In this document: in pieces, positions 1-10,326 of the stretch
Numbering within the stretch: position 1 is the first letter of the stretch
How the letters are laid out: the number at the start of each line of letters is the position of its first letter
Assembly (NCBI GenBank): GCA_003671025.1
Contig: QWPW01000010.1
Span: forward strand, 19,052-83,051
Direction: 5' to 3'
Origin: Planctomycetota bacterium
GTDB lineage: Bacteria; Planctomycetota; Phycisphaerae; Phycisphaerales; SM1A02
Length of the DNA stretch: 64,000 nt
Position numbers and translations under genes: made by a program
The notes under the pieces: model-generated
Told to the model about the DNA's origin: nothing
Seen by the model: only the letters and a program-made list of their open reading frames with translations
The model's database searches: none

Positions 1-2
1 GC

Positions 3-968
3 AGTCTTGCGGGACGCGCGTTTGCGCGCGTCGAATCAAGTGACGCCGCGTCGCGCAGCGCAAACGATTTCGCCGTGGTCAACGCAGGACTGCACGAGTT
101 TGCCATTGATCGCGAAGTGCATGAGTTTCGCCGTCGCGAGTTGTTTGTCGATCTGGGCGAAGTCGATCGCGTCGAGTTTTCCAGCGGAGACAAACGCACC
201 GAATTGGTGCGTAAGGGACGGACGTTTCGCGTCGAGTCTCCCGTGCAAGCGCGCGCCGATCGAGCGCAGGCCGAAGAGTTGGTCGATGCGTTGCGTCGCG
301 CGCGTTCGTCGGGATTCGTCACCGATGCGCCCACGGATCTTGCGGTGTATGGCTTGGCACCTCCGGCCGCGATGATCACCGTGTGGTCGGGCAACACGCA
401 GACCAACGTGTTGATTGGCGATCCCGTTTCGATTGGCGCACAGGATCGATTCGGTCTCGTCGAAGGGACGAGCACGGTGTTGCGATTGAGCGCAACCATA
501 TTGGCCACTGCCTTGCCGCGCGTCGAGCGCTTGGTCGATGCGATCGCCAGCGGTGTGCGCGCCGCTGATGTCGGCGCGTTGGAGATCGCGTTGACATCGG
601 GCCAACGAATCACGCTGCGTCGCGAAGTGAACAAATGGACCGCGACCGTTTCCGAGCAAGGAGCAACCACCGAGCCGCGCGTGTTGGCGGTGGACTCAAA
701 CGCAGTCGAACGACTGCTCGCGGCGCTCACTCAAACTCGCGCGGCAAGCCTTGAAATCGCGGCATTTCCCGCACAAGACGCGGTGGGACTGGTGACGTTT
801 TTCGGCTTCGGCAACGAGCCCATCGACACCGTGCGTGTTGCGCGCCGACAAGAGCAGGGCGCAACCAAAACGATTCTCGAGAATGGCGACGGAGTCTTGC
901 GCGTGCATGGCGCGATCGATCTCCCGTTGAGCGCGGATGAACTTGCGCTCGGCGTCACCCAGCCGTGA
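3..968 (+). CDS. DUF4340 domain-containing protein, 5'-truncated at window edge
   Basis: Frame open to the window start; repeated 'V..I.......LVRKGRTFRVESPVQARADRAQAEELVDALRRARSSGFV..' architecture typical of DUF4340 proteins next to ABC/Gld-type transporters. Confidence 0.6.
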   Translation, partial: SLAGRAFARVESSDAASRSANDFAVVNAGLHEFAIDREVHEFRRRELFVDLGEVDRVEFSSGDKRTELVRKGRTFRVESPVQARADRAQAEELVDALRRARSSGFVTDAPTDLAVYGLAPPAAMITVWSGNTQTNVLIGDPVSIGAQDRFGLVEGTSTVLRLSATILATALPRVERLVDAIASGVRAADVGALEIALTSGQRITLRREVNKWTATVSEQGATTEPRVLAVDSNAVERLLAALTQTRAASLEIAAFPAQDAVGLVTFFGFGNEPIDTVRVARRQEQGATKTILENGDGVLRVHGAIDLPLSADELALGVTQP

Positions 969-969
969 G

Positions 970-1006
970 CGCATCGCATCGCGTCGCATCGCATGGCATC
1001 GCGTCG
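970..1006. repeat. 5-bp/15-bp imperfect tandem repeat (GCATC)n right after a stop codon
   Basis: gcatc gcatc gcgtc gcatc gcatg gcatc gcgtc directly after TGA at 966-968, between convergent genes. Confidence 0.8.
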
Positions 1007-1027
1007 TTGAGAGGCGCCTCGATGGCG

Positions 1028-2161
1028 TCACTCTCGCAAGGCGTGATACTCATCCTGTTGCCGCCAGCGATAGTGGAGCAACACATCGGCGCCGCGCATG
1101 CGCGCAGCGAGCGATCGTGCGCGGGGAATGTCGGCGAGAACTTGCGGATTCAGTTTGCGCACGCCTCGCGCTGCGTCATCGTCGCCCACGAGAAACGGAG
1201 CGATGAACACAAACGCTTCGTCGAGCAAATCTTCACGCAGTAGTCGAGCGATCACGCCGCCGCCTGATTCCACCATCACGTTGGCGATGCCGGATGCGGC
1301 CAACGCGCGCATGCAATCGGTGAGCGTGTCCTGCGCGCCGAGTTCCATCGCGCGCACGCCCACGCGCGCGAGTGCCGCGACGCGTTCATCGAACTCTTGA
1401 TCATGAGTTGCTTCGCGTCGCGCGCGAACCAATATCACAGTGGGCGCGCTGTTGTCGCAGAGGTGCGCCGTGAGCGGCAACTGGGCATCGGGATCAAACA
1501 CAATGCGCCATGGTGTCCGCATCGCGCGCGCGTTGCGCACCGTGAGTCGCGGATTGTCTGCCAGAACAGTGCCGATTCCGGTGAGGATCGCGTCGACGCG
1601 CCCGCGTTCACGATGAACCATCGCGCGACTGCGTGCACCTGAAATCCATTGGCTTTCCCCTGAAGCAAGCGCAATCGCGCCATCGATCGATTGCGCCCAT
1701 TTCGCGGTGATCCACGGCAGTTTCGTGGCGACACGTTTGCGAAAGGGCAGCGTGAGCTCGCTCGCCAATGCGTGCGGAAAGTGGCGCACGATCATGCCTG
1801 CCGCGCGCAGCCGCGCGGCGCCGCCTTGAGCAATCGCGTTGGGATCCGCGACCGCGTAGATGAGTTGGGTGATGCCCGCCGCAAGCAGTGCGTCACAACA
1901 CGGTCCAGTGCGACCACGATGCGCGCATGGTTCAAGCGTGACGATCGCGGTCGCTCCGCGTGCGCGGGTGCCCGCTGCGTTGAGCGCTTCAATCTCCGCG
2001 TGTGCTTCGCCGCAACGACGGTGATATCCCTGCGCGATTGTGTCGCCGCGCGCGCTCACGATCACGCATCCGACCATCGGATTTGGTTCGACGCCGCCGT
2101 GTCCGCGCGCGGCGAGACGCACGGCGCGATCAAGATGGGCGCGAATCGCGGCGTCGTTCAT
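1028..2161 (-). CDS. ribD: Bifunctional diaminohydroxyphosphoribosylaminopyrimidine deaminase / 5-amino-6-(5-phosphoribosylamino)uracil reductase
   Basis: N-terminal cytidine deaminase-like motifs 'GEAHAEIEAL', 'TLEPCAHRGRTGPCCDALL'; C-terminal RibD reductase 'WITAKWAQSIDGAIA'. Confidence 0.95.
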   Translation of the reverse strand: MNDAAIRAHLDRAVRLAARGHGGVEPNPMVGCVIVSARGDTIAQGYHRRCGEAHAEIEALNAAGTRARGATAIVTLEPCAHRGRTGPCCDALLAAGITQLIYAVADPNAIAQGGAARLRAAGMIVRHFPHALASELTLPFRKRVATKLPWITAKWAQSIDGAIALASGESQWISGARSRAMVHRERGRVDAILTGIGTVLADNPRLTVRNARAMRTPWRIVFDPDAQLPLTAHLCDNSAPTVILVRARREATHDQEFDERVAALARVGVRAMELGAQDTLTDCMRALAASGIANVMVESGGGVIARLLREDLLDEAFVFIAPFLVGDDDAARGVRKLNPQVLADIPRARSLAARMRGADVLLHYRWRQQDEYHALRE

Positions 2162-4044
2162 AGCGCGCTCTGGGCGTAGATGAGCGAATTACTCGGCGGC
2201 GCATCACCGGTGATTCCCGAGAACACCGAGCGTCGCGAGAGAAACACGATTTCCGCGATGAGCAAGTCGTCTTCGGTCATGCCCGCTTCAAACGTTTCGA
2301 TGAGGCGCATGAGATAGGTCGGCCAACTGGTTGGGCCCGTCGGTCGACGCATCAGTTCACGCAATCGATCGAGTCCGAAGCGTTCGCCGCGAGGACTCTT
2401 CGCGTCATAGGCGCCGTCAGTGAGTAACACCATGGTGTCGCCCTCGTTGAGCAGGAGCGAAGCCTCTTCTTGTCCGAAGGTCTCGCTGTCGACGGCCCCG
2501 AGCAAGAATGTCGTCGACTCCAATTCACGCAATTTTCCGCGGGAACGCAGGAAAATCGGCGGATGTCCCGCACTGGCGTAGCGCAATTCGCCCGAGCGTG
2601 AATCAAGCGTGAGGATCAAGCCCGTGGCGTAGAGTTGATGGCGCGCAAGCAGTCGGTGGAAGTATCGATTGAGTCGCGCCAGCAATCGCGCGGGACCTTC
2701 CTCAGGATGCTCGTCACGCAGTCGTTCGATTTCGCCGTGGATACGCGCCACCGTCATCGCGCTGGCGAGTCCATGTCCCGTGACATCGAGCAGCATGAGA
2801 TGGAATCGCTCTTGATCATCCATCCACGCGTGAATGAAGTCGCCACCGATGTCTGCAGCAGGGCGATAGCCGAAGTCAAAGCGCATCCAACCGGCATCGA
2901 GCGGTTTAGGAAAGAGCGACTCATGCACGGCGCGTGCTTGCATAAATTCGCGGCGCATCGCCAGAAAGCGTCGTCCCACGAAACCAGACTTGAATCGATT
3001 GCGATGCCAACGCAAGCGCGCGTAACAGAGAAACAGCGCGGGCGCGAAGAGAAATGGAACCGCGATCACCGTGAAGAGGAGCGAAATCCATTCGTGATTT
3101 GAGACGGCCAATCCCAATCGCAGCAACAACCAACAGGCCAACAATGGAAGGATTGGCTTGAGCGATTCGCGCCACGTCCACGGCAAGAACAACGAGGCCG
3201 TGAGATGCCAGAAGAAAATCGTGAGCAGCGGAGTCACGGCGGTGTCCGTGATCAAGAGCATCATCGTGGTCTCGAGCGCGAAGCTCACGAAGCCGATGAG
3301 CAAGATCATCCGCGTAGCGGCGCGGACGAATTCGCTGCGCGTGTACAGCCGCGCGCGCACATAGATTCCGAAGTACGCGACCACCGCGAAGAAGGGAAGC
3401 GACGCGAGTACCCAAATCCACCATGCGACGTACGTTGCGGTTTCGGCGAGTGTTTCGATGGATTGCAGCGGCGCGCGGCTGATTTCGCGAGTGAGTTGCG
3501 TGCCGATGTTGGGCGGTGTTTCGGCGCCCGACTCGTTGGTGTCCTGCGCGAGTTGCGTGTCGCCGCCATCAGTGACCGTGTCGCTGACCTCGGCGCGCGG
3601 TGCAGAAGTCTTTGGCTCAACGACTTTCTCCACCACGCGCTGCGCGATGGTTCCCAGCGCATCAAGCGTCGAGACGACGGGCTCGTCGCGGCTGTCGCGT
3701 GCGTCTCGTTGTGCTTGGCGTTGTTCGATTCTGTCTGCTGCTGCAATCGCCGCGGCATCACCTGGTCGAGGCGGAAGTCCCGCATCGGCGCGCTGCTCGG
3801 CGCGTTCAGCGCGCATCTCGATGGGCGTCGGTGGAGCGATCGAAATCGCGGATTCATTCGCAGAGGCGCTCCACACCGAACCGAGAATCAGCACCGTGGT
3901 GGAGACCACTTGAAACAGTGCGTAGGCGATGCACAGCATTCCGAGTCTGCGACGCAGCCACTGGCCGAGCTCGCGCTCATACTCGGCGCGAAACACACCT
4001 TGCTCGCCGGAAATCTCAACTGGTTCACCTGTCGGATCTGTCAT
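2158..4044 (-). CDS. Membrane-anchored SpoIIE/PP2C-type serine phosphatase
   Basis: N-terminal TM region, C-terminal 'GYRPAADIGGDFIHAW...LLDVTGHGLASAMTVARI...YATGLILTLDSRSGELRYASAGHPP...LLTDGAYDA'. Start chosen at MTDPTGEP. Confidence 0.88.
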   Translation of the reverse strand: MTDPTGEPVEISGEQGVFRAEYERELGQWLRRRLGMLCIAYALFQVVSTTVLILGSVWSASANESAISIAPPTPIEMRAERAEQRADAGLPPRPGDAAAIAAADRIEQRQAQRDARDSRDEPVVSTLDALGTIAQRVVEKVVEPKTSAPRAEVSDTVTDGGDTQLAQDTNESGAETPPNIGTQLTREISRAPLQSIETLAETATYVAWWIWVLASLPFFAVVAYFGIYVRARLYTRSEFVRAATRMILLIGFVSFALETTMMLLITDTAVTPLLTIFFWHLTASLFLPWTWRESLKPILPLLACWLLLRLGLAVSNHEWISLLFTVIAVPFLFAPALFLCYARLRWHRNRFKSGFVGRRFLAMRREFMQARAVHESLFPKPLDAGWMRFDFGYRPAADIGGDFIHAWMDDQERFHLMLLDVTGHGLASAMTVARIHGEIERLRDEHPEEGPARLLARLNRYFHRLLARHQLYATGLILTLDSRSGELRYASAGHPPIFLRSRGKLRELESTTFLLGAVDSETFGQEEASLLLNEGDTMVLLTDGAYDAKSPRGERFGLDRLRELMRRPTGPTSWPTYLMRLIETFEAGMTEDDLLIAEIVFLSRRSVFSGITGDAPPSNSLIYAQSAL

Positions 4045-4118
4045 GGGGTTGCCCATCGTAGAAGCGGAAATCAAGAATGTCGCGCCGCTGCGTCGCGAGT
4101 TCATCAAAGTAGGAAAGC

Positions 4119-4149
4119 GCAACCGCCACCGAAAGTCGGTGGCGGTTGC
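4119..4149 (-). terminator. Hairpin terminator candidate downstream of fusA
   Basis: Perfect 14-bp stem gcaaccgccaccga/tcggtggcggttgc with GAAA-type loop, between the fusA stop and the next start; T-rich tract on the minus strand is weak. Confidence 0.65.
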
Positions 4150-4195
4150 GGGGTTTGTTGGAGAGTCACCGCGCGTTGACGCGGTGAGTCGCGAC

Positions 4196-6313
4196 TCACT
4201 TGTTGCTTGCGAGCACGAGTTCCTTGAGCTTCTCAGGCATGATGCGGTACATGCTTGGTTCCATCGAGCTGGTGGCGCGACCTTGGGTCATCGAGCGCAG
4301 CGTGGTGGTGTAACCAAAGAGCTCGCTCAGCGGAACTTCACAGGTCAGCAGACGCGCATTGCCGCGCATTTCGCTGTCGATGATGGAACCGCGTCGCGAG
4401 GCGATGTCGCCGGAAACGTTGCCGAAGAATTCATCAGGAGTGGTGACCACGAGCTTCATGATGGGCTCGAGCAACGCAGGACGCGCCTTCATGACCGCTT
4501 CGCGCAGCGCCAACATGCCCGCTTGTTCGAAGGCGATCTGGCTCGAGTCAACATCGTGATACGAACCGAAGACCAACTGCACACGGACGTTGATCAGCGG
4601 GTAACCGCCGAGCACGCCCGAGGCCGCAGCTTGACGCACGCCGTATTCGATCGACGGAATGAACTCGCGCGGAACCACGCCGCCCGCGATCTTGTCTTCG
4701 AACACGATGCCGTTCTTCATGGGCAACTTGAGCTCATCCGCCTCGGCCTGCGTGCAGGGGAGAACGGTGAGCACCGCGTCGCCGAACTGACCGCGTCCAC
4801 CGGACTGCTTCTTGAACAGACCGCGAACGTCCTTGGCCACGGCAGTGATGGTTTCGCGATAAGAAACGCGCGGCTTGCCCACGTTCACGCCGACCTTCAT
4901 GTCGCGCACCAACTTGTTCTTGATGATCTCAAGGTGAAGTTCACCCATGCCCGCGATGATGGTCTCGCCGGTTTCATCGTTGTAGTTGGAGCGGAACGAA
5001 GGATCCTCACGACGGATGGTGGTGAGCGCGTCGCCGAGCTTCTTCTTGTCGTCCGAGGTGATCGGCTCGATCGACATCGAGATGACCGGTTCAGGGAAGG
5101 TCATGCGCTCAAGGATGATCGGATGATCAGGGTCGCAGATGGTGTCGCCGGTGTACGAACTCTTGAGTCCGATGACCGCGACGATGTTGCCCGAACGCAC
5201 TTCGTCGAGAGCATTGCGATCGCGCGCATGCATCTCGAAGATGCGGCTGACGTTTTCCTTCTTGCCGTTGCCAGGGTTGAGCACGCGGCTGCCCTTCTCG
5301 AGCGTGCCGGAATACACGCGGATGTAGGTGAGGTCGCCGTGCGTGTCCGAAACCACTTTGAACACGAGCGCGGAGAACGGCGCCGACGCATCATGGGGAC
5401 GACTCAACTTCTGATTGATGTCGTCAGGGTTGACGCCCATGGTGTCGGGACGCTCGGTTGGATTGGGGAGATAGTCGACTGCAGCGTCGAGCACCTTCTG
5501 CACGCCGGTGTTCTTGAGCGCGCTTCCGCAGAGAACTGGGAAACCCTTCTGCTCAATGCAACCCTTGCGGATCGCAGCCTTGATCTGCTCGTTGGTGATC
5601 TTGCTCGGATCGGTGATGAACACCTCGGCGAGCGTGTCATCCATTTCCGCGGCCTTCTCGATGAGTTCGCTGCGCCAGTACTCGGCGCTGTCGCGCAATT
5701 CCGCAGGAATCTCGGTCTCGGTGAAGGTCACGCCTTGATCTTCGGGCGACCAGTAGGTGGCGGTCATGGTCACGAGATCGATGACGCCCTTGAAGGTCTC
5801 GCCCTTACCGATGGGGAGCTGAATCGCAATCGCGTTCGCGCCCAAGCGCGTCTTCATCGAGTTGAAGCTGAACTCCCAATCCGCGCCCATCTTGTCCATC
5901 TTGTTGATGAAGCAGCAACGTGGAACGCCGTAACGATCCGCTTGACGCCACACGGTTTCCGACTGCGCTTCCACGCCTTCTTTGCCGTCGAACACTGCGA
6001 TGGCGCCGTCGAGCACGCGCAGCGAACGCTCGACTTCAATGGTGAAGTCCACGTGGCCGGGGGTGTCGATGAGATTGACTTTGTATTCGATGCCGTCCTT
6101 GGTCCAAGGGCAGGTCGTCGCGGCCGACTGAATGGTGATGCCGCGCTCTTGCTCTTCCTGGAGGAAGTCCATGGTCGCCGTGCCTTGATGCACTTCACCG
6201 ATCTTGTAGTTGCGACCGGTGTAATACAAAATGCGCTCGGTGACGGTGGTCTTGCCCGCGTCGATGTGAGCGCAGATGCCGATGTTGCGGACGTGCTGGA
6301 GTTCGTTAGCCAT
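4196..6313 (-). CDS. fusA: Translation elongation factor G
   Basis: '[24 protein letters not shown]', '[23 protein letters not shown]', 'NKMDK'; full length 705 aa. Confidence 0.97.
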   Translation of the reverse strand: MANELQHVRNIGICAHIDAGKTTVTERILYYTGRNYKIGEVHQGTATMDFLQEEQERGITIQSAATTCPWTKDGIEYKVNLIDTPGHVDFTIEVERSLRVLDGAIAVFDGKEGVEAQSETVWRQADRYGVPRCCFINKMDKMGADWEFSFNSMKTRLGANAIAIQLPIGKGETFKGVIDLVTMTATYWSPEDQGVTFTETEIPAELRDSAEYWRSELIEKAAEMDDTLAEVFITDPSKITNEQIKAAIRKGCIEQKGFPVLCGSALKNTGVQKVLDAAVDYLPNPTERPDTMGVNPDDINQKLSRPHDASAPFSALVFKVVSDTHGDLTYIRVYSGTLEKGSRVLNPGNGKKENVSRIFEMHARDRNALDEVRSGNIVAVIGLKSSYTGDTICDPDHPIILERMTFPEPVISMSIEPITSDDKKKLGDALTTIRREDPSFRSNYNDETGETIIAGMGELHLEIIKNKLVRDMKVGVNVGKPRVSYRETITAVAKDVRGLFKKQSGGRGQFGDAVLTVLPCTQAEADELKLPMKNGIVFEDKIAGGVVPREFIPSIEYGVRQAAASGVLGGYPLINVRVQLVFGSYHDVDSSQIAFEQAGMLALREAVMKARPALLEPIMKLVVTTPDEFFGNVSGDIASRRGSIIDSEMRGNARLLTCEVPLSELFGYTTTLRSMTQGRATSSMEPSMYRIMPEKLKELVLASNK

Positions 6314-6519
6314 GGAAGTAATCCTGCGAAAGTGCTGCGCGTAACAGCGCGGCGTGGGGAGCGGTCAAGTCACCCAAGTAGAGCCAGAATGGCACCGAGT
6401 TTGGGCGGGTGAATGGACAAGTTTTCGTTTGTTTGCGCGGCGAGTGTCGCGCGTCTTAGCGAACGCGCGACGATGCGCTCCTCAACCAGTCGCGCGGGCG
6501 TGAACCCGTGCATGATCGC

Positions 6520-6541
6520 GTGCATGCTCGAGGGCATGCAC
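6520..6541. repeat. Perfect inverted repeat GTGCATGC-TCGAGG-GCATGCAC upstream of fusA
   Basis: 8-bp perfect arms about 210 bp upstream of the fusA start. Confidence 0.6.
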
Positions 6542-6881
6542 AGTCGGTAGAGGTTGAGTCGTCAGCGTGAGTCAAGTAAGTTCTCGCGATCGCCGAATTT
6601 TCGGCGAGCCGCGCAGTCTAGAACTTCCCTCGAGTGAATGCAACAGCGTTGATCGTGAGAAGGATGGACTCGAGCACAGGGGTGTTGTCCTTGTATCGAG
6701 GCTCGCTCGCCCTATGCGTTCTTAGAGGCGGACTCATCGGGCGCAGTGGAGGGGGAATCGCTCAACACCGGCGGTTCACTGCGGTTCACTGCGGGAATCG
6801 CCATCAAACCGCGTCTCCCATAACAGGTGGCGATCCGTTGCCTAACTGCGGCAGCGCGGCGCCTAGAGCCAGAAATGCGCC

Positions 6882-7874
6882 TCAGACCGAACGCACAAAG
6901 TCGCGTTGCGGAATGTCGGTGGCCGCAAGAATGGTGGTGACTTCGGCGAGGAAGCGGCGGCCGTCTTCGACATAGCCCGCGGTCGGAGCGAGCGCGGGCA
7001 TGTGTCCGATGAAGAACGCGTTGAGGCGACGCATGAAGAGTTCGCGCACGTACTTCGCGCCCATCGACGCGAGTGCTACTGGAAGATGACGTTCTTCAGC
7101 ACCGACCTCGAACGAGATGATGAGTCCTTCGCCGATCTCGTAGGTCGATTGATCTTCACTCTCGCTGATGGTGCGCACCGGCGCGCCGCGCGCAATGTGC
7201 GTCTCGAGTTCTTCCGCGTATTGCGCGCGTCCACCTTGGCGATCGACGGCGATGAACGCGGGTTCGTCGCCGCGCAGCAAATCAACCGTGCGCACCGCGT
7301 CAAAGATGAGTGACATGTTCACCAGGGCTTTGTTGCGCAGCGTTGCGTAGAGCGCGTTGAATGCGGGAGCATCAAGCGCAGCAACACCAAGGTGCGCGAG
7401 CGAGGCACCGCTGTGCGCATAAGCGCGCGCGACCATGTTGCGCGCAATGGTGACATCGAATGGACTGAGTGAAACAGGGAGCGCAAGCGCAGTCGCGTGC
7501 CACGGAGTCGCGGCACTGATGCGCGTGTGCACGCCGAGTTCGTCGAACAACGCGCGATCATCGGCGAGAGAATTTTCGCTGCAAAACGCGAGGACTCCGC
7601 GCTCGAGATGAATGAGCGGATCTTCTCCCGCGCGCTTGAGTTTCTTGCTGTCGCTGATAGGAATGCGTCGCCGCGAGTCTTTCACTTTGCGACACACCGC
7701 GCGATCAAAGAGCTTCCACAAGTCGGGCGGAGTTGCGATGTCGCGGTGATCGTTCACGCGAAACGCGCTCGCGCCAATGCACAGCGGACCAAGAAGGGGG
7801 CCGTATCCAGCTTCGTCGACGCCTGCGTAAATCACGCGGGGATAGTAGTGGCTCCGCGCGTCTCGCTGATCCAT
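6882..7874 (-). CDS. RNase HII-like protein (divergent)
   Basis: 'VIYAGVDEAGYGPLLGPLCIGASAF' resembles the RNase HII DEAGRGPLAGP signature; 'FIAVDRQGGRAQYAEEL' later. Extended length (330 aa). Confidence 0.7.
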   Translation of the reverse strand: MDQRDARSHYYPRVIYAGVDEAGYGPLLGPLCIGASAFRVNDHRDIATPPDLWKLFDRAVCRKVKDSRRRIPISDSKKLKRAGEDPLIHLERGVLAFCSENSLADDRALFDELGVHTRISAATPWHATALALPVSLSPFDVTIARNMVARAYAHSGASLAHLGVAALDAPAFNALYATLRNKALVNMSLIFDAVRTVDLLRGDEPAFIAVDRQGGRAQYAEELETHIARGAPVRTISESEDQSTYEIGEGLIISFEVGAEERHLPVALASMGAKYVRELFMRRLNAFFIGHMPALAPTAGYVEDGRRFLAEVTTILAATDIPQRDFVRSV

Positions 7875-9004
7875 CCGCCGCCGAGGATGCGCTCCTCTTG
7901 GTCGTAACAGACCACTGCTTGCCCAGGAGCAACGCCAGGCTCTGCGTTGTCAAACGCAACGGACAGGATGCGCACACCGTCGCGCGAGGTGATGGTCGCG
8001 CGTGCGGGGATGGCTCGTCCGTGCGAGCGCACTTGCGCGGTGCACACGATCGTTGCGTCGCTGGTCGCGTCATTGGTGTCGTCGATGGCGCCATCAACCG
8101 CGCCATACCACACGACTTCTGCAGCCTCGACGCCGTGCACATCAAGCGACTCACGCGGACCAACCACCACCGTGTTGCGCGCCGTGTCTTTACGAATCAC
8201 GTAGAGCGGAATCGATGCCGAGACGCGAAGTCCCTTGCGTTGACCGACGGTGAAATGCTGATGTCCCTCGTGACGACCGAGCTCGTGCCCTGACTCGTCT
8301 TCAATCGCGCCCTCGCTGAATCGCGTGGGCGCGCGACGCTCGAGGAACGCGGCGTAGTCATCGGGAACGAAGCAAATCTCCTGCGAATCAGGCTTGTCGA
8401 ACACAGGCAACCCGAGCTCGCGCGCGACTTCGCGCACCGCGGGTTTTTCCATCTCGCCAATGGGCAACATCATTTTGGAAAGCGCTTCGCGGCCGATTCC
8501 AAACAGAACATACGACTGATCTTTGGCAACATCGAGTCCGCGACGAATGCGCGCGCCGTACGCAGAATGCTCAACCCGCGCGTAGTGGCCGGTCGCGACG
8601 GCGGCGCAACCGAGTTGTTCGGCGTACTGGCGCAGCTTGCCAAACTTCAGCCAATCGTTGCAACGCACGCAGGGATTGGGCGTGCGGCCCGCGTGGTACT
8701 CCTCTTCGAAGTAGGAAATGATGCGACCGAAGTCGTTGCGAAAATTCACGACGTAGAAGGGGACATCAAGTTTGGCCGCGACCAAGCGCGCGTCCGCGGC
8801 GTCGTTGATTGAGCAACAACCTTGATGGCCAATCTTGGCCGCGCTACCGAATCGGCACTGCGAACCTTCAATCGGCGTCTCGAGTTCTTCGCCCGGACTT
8901 CCCAGTCGCATGAAGCAACCGATGACCTCATGGCCATCGCGTTTGAGCAGCGCCGCCGCGACAGAACTGTCGACGCCGCCGGACATGGCCAAGAGGATCT
9001 TCAC
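7832..9004 (-). CDS. mnmA: tRNA 2-thiouridylase
   Basis: 'ILLAMSGGVDSSVAAALLKRDGHEVIGCFM', 'GRTPNPCVRCNDWLKFG', 'ATGHYAR', 'DQSYVLFGI', 'SQEICFVPDDYAAFL'. Confidence 0.95.
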   Translation of the reverse strand: MKILLAMSGGVDSSVAAALLKRDGHEVIGCFMRLGSPGEELETPIEGSQCRFGSAAKIGHQGCCSINDAADARLVAAKLDVPFYVVNFRNDFGRIISYFEEEYHAGRTPNPCVRCNDWLKFGKLRQYAEQLGCAAVATGHYARVEHSAYGARIRRGLDVAKDQSYVLFGIGREALSKMMLPIGEMEKPAVREVARELGLPVFDKPDSQEICFVPDDYAAFLERRAPTRFSEGAIEDESGHELGRHEGHQHFTVGQRKGLRVSASIPLYVIRKDTARNTVVVGPRESLDVHGVEAAEVVWYGAVDGAIDDTNDATSDATIVCTAQVRSHGRAIPARATITSRDGVRILSVAFDNAEPGVAPGQAVVCYDQEERILGGGWISETRGATTIPA

Positions 9005-9036
9005 GATGGCACTCTATCGCGCGCGTTCATGCGCGC

Positions 9037-9073
9037 ACCTTGCGCATCACCTTGCGCATCACCTTGCGCATCA
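9037..9073. repeat. 12-bp tandem repeat x3 that includes the fba stop codon
   Basis: accttgcgcatc x3 on +; on the minus strand TGATGCGCAAGG x3, the first TGA being the aldolase stop (9073-9071). Confidence 0.95.
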
Positions 9074-10141
9074 CGCGACGGTGACTTGTGGACAGAGGTA
9101 AACGTCTTGAATCGCGTTGAGCAACTTTACGCCATCGGCAAATGGCTTTTGGAAGGCTTTTCGGCCTGATATCAGACCGGTTCCGCCTGCGCGCTTGTTG
9201 ATGACCGCGGTGCGCACCGCGTCCGCGAGATCGTTCGCGCCGCTCGCTCCACCAGAGTTGATCAGTCCCGCTCGACCGCAGTAGCAGTTGAGCAACTGAT
9301 AGCGGCAGAGGTCAATCGGATGATCGCTGGCAAGATCGCTGTACATGCGCTTGTCGAGTTTGCCGTAGCTTGAATCACCCGAGTTGAGCGCGAGGAAACC
9401 GCCGTTGAGTTCAGGCAACTTCTGTTTGATGATGTCGGCCTTGATGGTGACACCAAGATGATTCGCTTGTCCGGTGAGGTCAGCGGACGTGTGATAGTCC
9501 TTGCCATCAATCTTGAATGAGTTGTTGCGCAGGTAGCACCACAACACAGTGGCCATGCCCAGCTCATGCGCTTCATCGAATGCGCGCGCGACTTCCACGA
9601 TCTGTCGCGCTGATTGATCGCTGCCGAAATAAATCGTGGCACCCACTGCAGTGGCGCCGAGATTCCACGCTTCGCGCACCGAGCCAAACATAATCTGATC
9701 GAACTTGTTGGGGTAGGTCATCAACTCGTTGTGATTGAGCTTGACCAGAAACGGGATCTGATGCGCGTACTTGCGCGACACCGAAGAGAGCACGCCAAAG
9801 GTTGAGGCGACTGCGTTGCAACCGCCCGCGATGGCGAGCTTGACGATGTTCTCGCCGTCGAAGTACGCGGGGTTCTTCGCGAAGCTCGCGCCCGCGGAGT
9901 GTTCGATTCCCTGATCGACGGGGAGGATGGACATGTATCCCGAGTTGGCCAATCGTCCCGTGCCGTAGAGCGCGGCCAGACTGCGCAACACTTGTGGGTT
10001 GCGATCGGTTGGGCCAAAGATGTCGTTCACAAACGTCGGCCGCGGCAGATGCAGCAAGTCCTTGGTGACCTTCGCTTGATGCGTCAGGAGCGTGTCGGCG
10101 TCAGTACCAAGGAGCGATTGAATCGAGCTGAATGTCGACAT
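9071..10141 (-). CDS. fbaB: Class I fructose-bisphosphate aldolase
   Basis: '[32 protein letters not shown]', '[13 protein letters not shown]', '[16 protein letters not shown]', 'LINSGGASG'. Confidence 0.9.
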   Translation of the reverse strand: MSTFSSIQSLLGTDADTLLTHQAKVTKDLLHLPRPTFVNDIFGPTDRNPQVLRSLAALYGTGRLANSGYMSILPVDQGIEHSAGASFAKNPAYFDGENIVKLAIAGGCNAVASTFGVLSSVSRKYAHQIPFLVKLNHNELMTYPNKFDQIMFGSVREAWNLGATAVGATIYFGSDQSARQIVEVARAFDEAHELGMATVLWCYLRNNSFKIDGKDYHTSADLTGQANHLGVTIKADIIKQKLPELNGGFLALNSGDSSYGKLDKRMYSDLASDHPIDLCRYQLLNCYCGRAGLINSGGASGANDLADAVRTAVINKRAGGTGLISGRKAFQKPFADGVKLLNAIQDVYLCPQVTVA

Positions 10142-10230
10142 GTAATTTCCTGCAACAAGTTCGAGTGGGATCAAGTGATGTGGACGCGCAAGACAAATTC
10201 ATCCTGATCGTCGCGCGCGAAATGTAACAG

Positions 10231-10254
10231 GCTCGCGCGAAGCAACGCGCGAGC
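10231..10254 (-). terminator. Possible hairpin between P-type ATPase and aldolase genes
   Basis: gctcgcgcg-aagcaa-cgcgcgagc, 9-bp perfect stem; no strong U-tract, so terminator function uncertain. Confidence 0.35.
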
Positions 10255-10326
10255 AATCGTGGCGCAAACAGTGTGTGCGAAACGATGCAACGCGTCACCC
10301 GTCGCACCCACACATCCTCGCGCAAG

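Noticed and set aside
3929-6412. 827-aa + strand ORF opposite fusA
   Set aside because: Exact antisense of elongation factor G; typical GC-rich shadow ORF with no recognisable domain.
6600-6880. Structured RNA gene (6S, RNase P, tmRNA) in the fusA/RNase HII gap
   Set aside because: No recognisable conserved motifs for these RNAs.
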